From assembly GCA_907165275.2 (NCBI GenBank), contig OU015655.1, positions 2,988,501-3,052,500 of the forward strand: a stretch of 64,000 nt of DNA. Reading direction: 5' to 3'. Below the pieces are notes generated by a model. It worked only from the letters and a program-made list of their open reading frames with translations, made no database searches and had not been told where the DNA came from. This DNA is from Zygaena filipendulae (taxonomy: Eukaryota > Arthropoda > Insecta > Lepidoptera > Zygaenidae). Every line of letters begins with the position of its first letter. The stretch's first letter is position 1. This document shows positions 55,233 to 64,000 of this stretch, piece by piece. Made by a program: the position numbers and the translations under genes.

Positions 55233-58200
55233 GATAGATGAAGATTATGCGATACTATATTTTATGCGAATAACAAATACAATACCTGTGCACAAAAATT
55301 ATGTTTTTCTTTTAAGCCCGAAAATCTAGCGATCAGAACGTGGGGTTTAAAGTAAATGCGCATTGAGTGAATGCAAATAGCTAGCTAACTAAATAAAAAC
55401 ACAAACAACACAACGATCCAATAATATTGTTTTATTTAGAAAAGCTGCAAGACTTTTCTCCGTACCTCTTGTAAGCGACGTCAGTGATGTGTACATAATG
55501 AAGCCGTCGCAAAGCTTGTTTACGCGGATGCCTGTGTCGACACCGGTGACGTGTAATAAAACGTTTTCTCCAATGAGGAAACAAAATGATGCATTATGAA
55601 GTTATAGTTTGAAATCTATTTAGAAACATAAAACTATTTATTTTGTTTATTTACCTGTACCTATACTCGAAAAAGGTTAAACGCGGGCACAAAACTCGAT
55701 CATGCATGTGATAATTCTACAAAAGATTTTGTAATTTGATAACAGAGTTATTTAAAAGAAATCGAATTCCCTAATTAATTATCTTAATTATTACGTCAAT
55801 TGTAACAATATTTTAATGCTATCCCATAACTGCTTATTTAGAATCATATTTTCGTATCATGAAAAGTACTTATATATTATTCAAGCAGTATATCGCACTA
55901 GCGAAACCCGGTTACGCTTCGCTGTGACTTTTCTGATATTACTAAAGAAAAGCAATATTCTAGCATTTTAAAATATAAAAAATTTAATTTGTTGTAATTA
56001 GATTTTCATTTTAATATTTGATTTGTAAATATTTTTTCCCGTTCCCGTGAAAACTTCGGATAAAAAGTATGTATAAACACTCTTGGGTAAAAACATAATA
56101 TATATCAATGGGTAAAAAGGTAAAATGCACCTTTCAAAAAGCTACATTTTGTAATACACTATTTAAGCGTAAAAATAAATAATACCTATTGGTGTTTTGA
56201 ACGATTGTCGTCGGGCGTCCCTTACAATTTGCGTGGAGCAAAACAGAATTAATTATACAGACGCTAACGAACTCGGTAATTTCCTGCCAACAGGGACGTC
56301 AATGGTACGTGGAAATAGGCATTACTGTCGAGACCGAACACGGGGTCGCCGGTGAAACTCATCTTTGCTGAACGCCGGCTTTGTTTTATAATGAGTGGGT
56401 TATCATAAATTGGCGTTCGATTTTATTAAATTTATCGCACAAACAGCAACGTAACGCAATGTAATGTTATCGAATATTTAAGTACCTGTTATATATGTAA
56501 TATTAATATGTAATATTAATATGTTTGCATAGCGAGATGCCAAAAACATTGATTTATACTAGGTGTAAAGTTAAACGAGGAACGCATGCTTACAGGTAAT
56601 TTATTAAAATATAAAACTTGAAAAAAAAAAACCTGAAATAACCTTAAATAAAAACTTGGGTGTAAATCGGGTGAATGACCTCTACATTTAAATTATTAGC
56701 TCGTCAGGGGTAATACAAAGGAAAGACGCGATCTACCTTCGGGTATGAAAGACCCGATCAATCGGCGCGTCGGCAATTTGCGCGCTTAATCTTCCATAGA
56801 TATTTTTTTGTCATTAAAACATGTATTTTTATTAATATTTTATGCGAGAGTAGAATATTGAATAGCCTCTTTTAATAAGCTCCTCATTTAACGTTACATC
56901 CTGTATACTAACAAAATATTTGTTGTTTTTACGGTTGAATGCAGTTCGAAGGGATTAAGTAGCGGCTGACCTTTAAGTTTTCGTAATTTATTTTGAAGGC
57001 CGTATTGGCTAGGTGAACTCTGTTTGGGATGCTTGCGGGATGTGATCAAAACTTTTCCTACACGTGTATTGGTTCCTTCATGGGTGCCTACATCTCAGTG
57101 TTTATGACACACTGACAGATACGCCGCGCCGTAGATACCTACCTACCTACTTATTCAAATTTACAGATATACAAATTTCACATACCTTTACTCTATATTT
57201 AAACATCACGCTGTTTCAAAATTATTGTAGGTAAATTTTCTTCTTTTTACAATTTCACCTCACAAAAATTCATGGTGGTTAAGATGATGTATTGTTTACC
57301 AATTTTTCTAATTCGTACGTATACTACAGATCGTATTGGTGACATATTATGTAAAGATAATAATAATAATAAAAAAAAAGTTTATTTTGGTAAAAATCTT
57401 AGTACTAGTTAACATCATTCATTTGTGCTAGAAATAATCACAAGTAATCGAGCCGTCGAACTAAACCCGTGGAAAGCAAGATCTCTATTACCGTCAGTGT
57501 AGATTTCATCGACGGTCGGTTGAAATATTATGTACATCGAATAGATGTTTTCGTCGTTTCCAAAAAATCAAGGGTTTAACTGCAGAAGAACTCAAAAATC
57601 TTATCAAGTCTAGGAACCACATCATTAAATAACACCATGTCTAACTTATGTACCTACCGTGTGCAAATGTCCCTTGTAAAGACATTAAGAAGAGATTTCA
57701 ATGCTAAATATCAATTTCAGCATGTAAAACGTATGTAAAAAAAGAATATGATTTCAACATTTTAGTCGGATCGTTTAAAAAATTCAAAATATGTATTATA
57801 CATATAAAAATGCATTGAGTTTTGCGAATTTTTCTACAAAAATTGAGGCACATTCAGAGAGGCTAGTGCGAAGTAGAGTTATTCAGTATCCTGGAGTGCA
57901 CATACCGGAATATGCGTCATATTTTCAAAATACCTACTTGCTTTTCTTTACACCATGCGCTAAGTGTGCTTTATGTAGGTTATTTACCTAATACGGAACT
58001 AAGTGAAATTTCCGTCATGGCATCATAGGTGCGCGCTTATTGGTTAATTAATGGTTTTTGGAACGATTAATTAAAGTAATTGCAGCGAAGTAAATTTTCA
58101 AACAAATCTTCTATAATTTAATTTAATTTATTCCAACTTGAGTCTCTGTGTCAGTGGATGGTCCGCAGACGGAACGGAATGTAGACGTGTAAATATTTAG

Positions 58201-58414
58201 CGATTTATTGGGACTCAGTGACGCGAGGAAGCGACGATACTTACACACGTGCATAACATAATTGAAGTCCGATATTATGTTCGTCGTCGATTAGTACAAA
58301 CTGTGTACATTCTTTGTTATTTAACAAATGATGTCAAATCTTATCCATGAATGGGTATTTTGTAGATAAGTTAGTAAGAATAAGCGTGGCGACGATGCAT
58401 CGACATGCAGAGCA

Positions 58415-58421
58415 TATAAAA
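58415..58421 (+). promoter_or_regulatory. Candidate TATA box (TATAAAA)
   Basis: TATAAAA precedes the GC-rich first-exon candidate by about 500 bases. If used, transcription would start near 58445 and give a long 5' UTR. Could be chance in AT-rich DNA. Confidence 0.3.
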
Positions 58422-58910
58422 TGGCTCTGCACAATGATATTATACCTAAGTACTCTGCTAAATTCAAATACATAAGAAACGAGGCTGTCGAAATATGATC
58501 GGTGATACATACTCTACCTGTACTTATATGGACGTACGTACGGACGACGTAGCCGACCTACCCGCAAGCTCACTGTGCCGTCACCGACGCCGGCCGCCGC
58601 GGTCACGTTCGTTATGCAGCTCTTTAGCGTGGCGCAACATCAGGAGCTTACGCACGAAGTACGCGAAATAAATTCGGCAAATGTACCTAGCTCGATACGG
58701 AGGCTGCGTAGTGAGCGAGCCTGCGACAGCGTCGCGTCGCGCGTCGCCCCGTTGCGAGTGGCCGCGAAGCGCGGTGTGGCGCGGCGCTGTCTCGGGGCGG
58801 CGGGCGGCGGGCAGCGGCAGTGGCGAGAGCGCCGCGCGTCTCACCGGACGGAGAGGCGGCTCGCGCGACCGCACCTCCAGCCGCGGCCGGCCCGCGCGCA
58901 CGTGCTCGCC

Positions 58911-59099
58911 ATGGGCACCACCCCGCCACCAACGGGGACAGCGCCACCAAAACAACACAAGAGCCGACGCAAAATATCATTGCCATGGTTCCGACAGAGT
59001 TCAGTGAGCGCGCCGCATGCGACCCTGTCCCGGCAGCACACCATAGACACGCCGGGCTCGTTCCACGCGCGCCTCCTGAAGGGCAACCGTGGACGACAG
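58911..59099 (+). CDS. Candidate alternative first coding exon of a short trio isoform
   Basis: ATG at 58911 in a strong context (GCTCGCCATGGGC). The product is MGTTPPPTGTAPPKQHKSRR then KISLPWFRQSSVSAPHATLS then RQHTIDTPGSFHARLLKGNR then GRQ, and the donor is CAG|GTGACT in phase 0. The RRKISLPWFRQSS and SRQHTIDTPGSFHARLL pieces have the look of a conserved, phosphorylation-prone insect Trio linker; I recall similar text in fly Trio but cannot verify it. The exon sits in a 500-base GC-rich island with no good acceptor upstream. The frame stays open back to an ATG at 58614, so a longer N-terminus is possible. Short Trio forms lacking GEF1 are known in flies; this fits one. Confidence 0.6.
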
Positions 59100-61440
59100 G
59101 TGACTGCGACGCGCCTGCAGGGACGATGCACCCCCTTCCCCCCGCGCACACCCGCCCGCCCCGACCCCCCGCACACCCGCTGCACCTGCTACCATGCACT
59201 CATGCGCTTGTACTCACGCACTTTTCACTTCAACCAGCCATCAAACATTGTGAACACATGTTTCATTGAACACACAGACGCTGTGGGGCAGCTTTGTTTA
59301 TGAATTACATCGTGTGTTTATTTATGTAAACAACTGTATTCTTTTAATAAAACTTAACATGCATTCAACTGTAATTCTTATTTTTAAGTTCTTTTCATCG
59401 CTATTCATAATATTACATATTTCATGCTTATTTAATCGAATGATTTTGGTCAATTTACAAACTATTTTTAGCATTCTTACAAGCTTTGATAACAAATACA
59501 AGAAAAAAAAACTTCATCTGATTAAAAGTAGATAAAAATGTTCTAAAATAAAAGCTTCTTATTCTTTTCAAATTTCATTTCACATCGTTATTTAACAAAC
59601 GATTACCTAACGTATCTCAACAATTCATAGGCGATTGTCTATGTTTTAAAAGTATTTTCTTGTATTTTATGATGAAATCATAGCTACGCAATAAAGTTTC
59701 AAGCGAGAAGTAGAGTTTTTAGTAGTAGAAGAAATTTAACAGATTTTATAATTTTCGATTTTTTCTTTAAATATATTATACTGCAGCTAAAACATACACG
59801 GAACGTGCGGCACTAATATAACATTACGTATATCGTTATCAACTGTGTTAAATCACAGAGCTTATTCGGTTAAGCCTTATGAAATAAGGTTTATCTGCAA
59901 CCTTTATTATATGCCTACATAAGTAGTAGGTAGGTATAAAATTAACCAAATAGTTTTGAGTTAAAATTGCAGTTTTGAATTGTTACAAGTAACATAACGA
60001 CTGTCTTATGACAAGTTCACTGCTGGTTTATATAACATTTTAGTCTGGTTTATAATTTTATAGTTTTGTATACACACAGACTCAGTGCTTTTGTGATCAA
60101 ACGAAATATGGCTTTGTTCATTATCGTATTGTTTGAGTGTGCAGAAATCAATCTTTCGTTCGAAGTTCGCAGGCTTGATTGATGTTTTTAAACATTACTA
60201 GCTAGTGACCGCTGTTTCACCTGCGTAAGAGGACTTACAATGAAATCCTCGGATTTCAATAAAACTTCAAACTAATATCAATATATTCTTCTATTATTAC
60301 TATTATTATTATTTATTTTTATCAAATCTATATTTATAAAAATACAGCATCCTTATCCGTAAATTTCGTAAAGTGGTCGATGGATTTACTTCAAAGTTTT
60401 TAGAGGTTGTAAATGCGAATGGGATATGTTAACTTTTTCAACCGATCATCGTGAAATTTTGCATACATGTGGAAAAAGAAAGAGTACTCTTTACTACAGA
60501 ATCTTTGCGGGAACTCTCGCTCTCGCCGGAAAAAACGCGAGTAAAACCACGGGAATAAGTTTAGTTGAAGTATATTACAAAGTTTCATAAAAGTCCGTGC
60601 AGTAGTTGTGGAGGTGAGTTACAACAAATAAACACATAAAACACGCGCACACACAGATATTAACTAAGCACATAAGCTGAAATATCTGTGATAGAGCTGA
60701 TAGTTGAAAATAATAATCTCAAGAAATATGCAAATTTTTAATAGTATCCTCAAGTTACCGCGCAAGCCGGGCGCTTCTTGGCTAAGTCGAAGAAAATATG
60801 TTAGTGCACAGTTTCATCAAGCCGTTTTGTGTATGTCCGATATGTAGGGCTTAACGGCCTCTGTTTCTTCGACCAGGAGGATCTCGTTTCCGAGTGACAA
60901 CGGCAAGACAAGACAACATCCGTTCATTTTCACTAGCCAATTACGAAATCTGCACCTGGCGTCCATCTGTGACTAGAAACAATATCAGCTCCCATCACTT
61001 TCATGGAGTAGCTGTTAGCGCTTGAATCGTAAGTCCACTCCATAAAAGTGGTGGAATGGTCATATTATGTTAAGCCAGATAGTGGTCCATCCGGCCTAAA
61101 AACGGTTCCAGAAACCCAATAGTTTTAATTCAATTATATATTTTATTAATAATATGTAAGTATATTATCAAGGTTCCAATACCCTTAAAACCTTACACCA
61201 GGCTAAACATTGAAGTAACGGCTGTCGCTTGAGAAAAGATGGCAACTGATAGTATATTGTGACGACCCATAAGGTCCTACAAAATTTTTTTGGTTATAAT
61301 TAAAATCTTAAATAATTATTAAAGTATAGAAGATAATAAAATACACCTATAAAATTACATTTAAAACATATTAGAGGACATTGCGGTTCAAATAACATCG
61401 AAAACAAGTTTTAGTACGTTTATCAATAATAACTCCTAAA
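59100..61440. other. Intron after the candidate first exon
   Basis: Starts with a C-rich 100 bases, then AT-rich. Fam-A traces at 60198-60240 and 60405-60625 (- orientation, TTTGCGGGAACTCTCGC core). No SH3 or DH2 exon found. Confidence 0.5.
60405..60625 (-). repeat. Eroded Fam-A repeat
   Basis: TTGTAAATGCGAATGGGATAT, CAACCGATCATCGTGAAATTT, CTTTGCGGGAACTCTCGC, ending GAGTAAAACCACGGGAATAAG, plus a tail of the GTTTCATAAAAGTCCGTGC type. Confidence 0.6.
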
Positions 61441-64000
61441 CTAAAGAAGTTAGGACAAAATATTATATGAAGGAAAGTGCTTGTATTAGGGAATACCAAA
61501 TGTATATTGAATTTTGAGAGTATAGGAGCAAGTTAGAAAACGCGAATCCCCCCATGCAGGCGTCTCGGAATACAGGGCCGAACGCACCGCCAGTATCCAC
61601 GGGCCGTATATCTACGGGGAATACGGAGGTGAAAAAATGTCCTGACGACAAAAGTTTGTTGGGAAAGTAAATTGATAATAGTGTAATAATAAACGAATGC
61701 GCTGGGGAGGGAACGTCTAAGGGACAATAAATATAATATTATTGCACATTTATCAAACATAAAATTTATTTTCTCATACAAATTTTTTAATAAATAATAT
61801 TCATGCAAAGTACGTCGTGGTCGAGCGGTCTGCGCGCAGAACGATTTATCGGTTTGTGCAAGGATTCGTACACGCGACCTGGAAGTTTCGTCATTACGCA
61901 TTGTGTCCTGATTGCGTTGTGCAGCGGCGAGCATGCGCGATTGTGATACTTGGTGGTCGCATGAAAGCGTATGTGGGCCGATGTGCCTCGCGAACGAGAT
62001 GCTTTGAGTAGAATATTTGTATTGATTTTATCATTACAAAAGACGGTTCGTTACGAATAGTCTTGTTGAGCGAGCGATAGCGCAGAGTGGTTTAATGTTT
62101 TTGTGCGAAGGTCTGTCAGTGCACTTGACGTCCGTTAGGATATCTCGAGCGTAGACCTGAAAACATTAGTCACGAGGAAGGATCTTCAAATCACAGTACC
62201 AAATAGGCTCGAAGCAAACGGAACTCTAATCTTGAACGGTTGGACATTGCACGTCGCGAGCGTATGATGGCGTAGATGGGTAAAAATCCGCGCCTTGAGT
62301 CATCTGCGCCGTGACGAGTTTCGTTGTGCGCCTTGTACCTTACCTTGAATAACAACGCCTTCCGTGTTATTCAATCTACATATCACCGATGCGGCTGACT
62401 GGAGATGCCGGCCCTCTCCTACACCAGGGAAGGGTTGTTCGCTCTTCTTTCTGTTTTACCTTTCTTTTTATTACAAATATTATCGATGGGCCAATGCGCT
62501 CTGTGGCTCGATTGCTGGCTGCGGAGACAGACTGGAGCTACTGTGACTCGCAACCACATGTATGCTTACGTAGGTCCCTGCGCTTTGCGATCGAGACCGT
62601 TGTGCAGAGGCTGGGGGATCGGCTGTTGGCGACCTCGTCGCTGACGCTAGATTCTCGGCAACCTTTGTGTTTTTCAACACGATGTGCTTGCCAATGTTCT
62701 GATGTGGCAGAACGAGTTGGATGCCCGAGTGGGTTCACAGGGGAGAGAGAGCCATTCAACTCTACAGCTACGGCTAGGCTACGGCCTCACTGCTTGCAGT
62801 ATGACAGAGAGTTCATCAGCTGAAGTTCCAGGTTCCAGGGAGAGATTGGTCTCCGACAACACACACATACAATTTTGGATCACTGTGCTGGGGTTTGGTT
62901 TGTGGTGGTCCCACCCAACCCTGGTCTTCGGGCTGGCACATATTCAAGGGCTCACCATGGCTCCAACGCGGCGGTAGTCTTCGGACTGGGACGTACAGTC
63001 TCCTCACTGGATTCCTGAAACGGACGCTGGTGAATGATCTTAGATGTAACTATCTAGAATGATCCTCTACCTTGTGAAACAGGTAGGGGGAGGTGACGAA
63101 GGCATTGTGCTGGATGGTCATCACCGTGGAATAGCGCAGGAGGGGCTATACCACCTTCCGGCGAATACTTATGTATTAACTGGAAGCCTTACCTTCGGTT
63201 TGACGTCGGGATTGGTTGCAGTGCCAACAATCATTTCACGTAGTACTTGAGGTTCCTGTGGCCAATGCTTGCGTCATGCTGAGGGGACAAAATCTGGTCG
63301 ACCTTGGAATATAATCGTCTAGGTGGTTTATTATATATATTTATGCGTCCTGGCAATGTCTGAGCCATCTGAGCCAGGAATGGTAGCTTTTGACGAGATG
63401 TTGACCGGGGTTAAACCGACACACACAAACTAAAACAGATTGTAGGGATAGACAAACATAAGGGTCAAGATTATTCAAACTTAGCCTACAAGCCAATAGA
63501 TTAGACCGGAAAACAAACTAATAAAATAGAACATCGATATAATGTTAGGGAGGCAGGTCGTCACAAACAAACTAACAAAACTAGATCATCCACATAAATA
63601 GATTAAAAATAGATCATCCACCTAAAGTTAGGAAAGAGGTCGCACGAAAGCGATAAAAATAGGGATTCGTCCGTGTACTAATCTAAAACCGTCCGTGTAT
63701 TCGCTAAGCATAAATTAGAGATCGTTCATGTATTAACTTTAGAATCTTAGCTATAAACTAACCAAACTAAAACTATGATGCAAATACTAAGACGATAGTT
63801 CAATCTCAACCTAAAAGAATCATAGGTTACTGCACACAACGAATTTAGAGTCCTAACCACTAGACAATCAGGCCAAATTAGAGATCATCGTAGTAAGAAG
63901 TAGATCGGAGAAAGTAGCGCGAGGGGGGGTAAGTTACAATAGCATAAGTAAATAAGGTGGTATTATAATTAATAAATAGAGAAATAAAGAGAGCTCAGAT
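61441..64000. other. Unrecognised block, GC-richer at 61.8-63.3 kb
   Basis: Base composition changes near 61800-63300: GC-richer, with several overlapping 60-144 codon frames on both strands (the longest 62389-62823, +). None shows a known domain or splice signals. A-box-like words (GGTCGAGCGGTCTGCG at 61819, GATAGCGCAGAGTGGTTTAA at 62076) suggest tRNA-derived or repeat ancestry. From about 63420 to the end the sequence is A-rich with imperfectly repeated words (GATCATCCAC, CGTCCGTGTA, TTAGAGATC), like a retroelement UTR. The function is unknown. Confidence 0.35.

Larger units (their letters stand above)
50952..58400. other. Long trio intron rich in repeats, no other exon recognised
   Basis: Contains a Fam-H copy (51598-51716), a Fam-A dimer (52241-52537), Fam-D (52716-52900), a retroposon 3' end (53745-53890, -), a Fam-B scrap (54586-54642), Fam-C (54905-55232) and an (ATA)-rich retroposon end near 57357-57415. 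The rest (55240-58400) is AT-rich without coding signals. Confidence 0.6.

Noticed and set aside
58581..59199. Long - strand frames (up to 170 codons) across the GC island
   Set aside because: Shadow of the GC-rich + strand exon. The sequence is Arg/Ala/Gly-rich in every frame, and only the + frame ends at a sensible donor with a conserved-looking peptide.
1..64000. CRISPR arrays, operons, rRNA genes, phage or plasmid features
   Set aside because: None seen. The regular repeats are dispersed eukaryotic elements or microsatellites, and the spliced exons exclude a prokaryotic reading.
59100..64000. Search for the SH3, DH2 and PH2 exons of trio
   Set aside because: No frame resembles an SH3 ALYDF/VIHDF-type motif or a second LIKPVQRI block; they must lie beyond the right edge.

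Overview
This is insect nuclear DNA, almost certainly from a moth or butterfly. The background is AT-rich and intronic, with no bacterial gene layout. Short GC-rich exons carry GT-AG borders. There are dozens of short interspersed repeats of the kind common in Lepidoptera: a head like CTAGCTGTGCCCCGCGG, a GGAATTCCGGGATAAAAAGT core, and a tail with (GACA)n or (ATCC)n next to TTTATAATATTAGTAGG.

The main gene is on the + strand: the lepidopteran orthologue of trio (TRIO/Kalirin family, a Rho guanine-nucleotide exchange factor). I can place 17 consecutive exons (1091 to 50951). Their phases match at all 16 junctions and they sum to 3030 nt, or 1010 codons. They encode the later spectrin-type repeats, the first Dbl-homology (DH1) domain and the first PH domain, ending in the Ser-rich linker before the SH3 domain. 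The 5' end (Sec14 domain, first spectrin repeats) lies left of the window. The SH3, DH2 and later domains are not seen and should lie to the right. A further GC-rich exon at about 58.9-59.1 kb looks like an alternative first exon for a shorter product; its donor phase (0) equals that of the exon ending at 50951.

Layout: 1-1090, intron with a truncated LINE reverse-transcriptase remnant (- strand). 1091-2168, two spectrin-repeat exons. 2169-33231, a 31 kb intron full of repeats that also holds three small, phase-compatible exons (16310-16990, + strand) of an apparently separate nested gene coding for a basic, probably nuclear protein; a fourth exon at 19267 is possible. 33232-39106, a cluster of seven spectrin-repeat exons. 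39890-48625, linker and DH1. 48365-50951, PH1 and linker. 50952-58400, repeat-bearing intron. 58.4-59.1 kb, candidate internal promoter and first exon. 59.1-64.0 kb, intron or intergenic sequence that includes an unrecognised GC-richer block at about 61.8-63.3 kb.

Repeat families named here: Fam-A (classic GCGGTTTC head plus core), Fam-B (tail with TTTAGCGAGACAAACGAACAGCA), Fam-C (ACAACTTTTTTTCC...CATCCGATTT), Fam-D (AACCGATTTTGAAAATT), Fam-E (long composite), Fam-G and Fam-H (other dispersed repeats), and a TIR-bearing MITE in two copies. For Fam-A to Fam-E, + means the CTAGCTG head is on the left. Family names are from pattern recognition only; no database search was possible.
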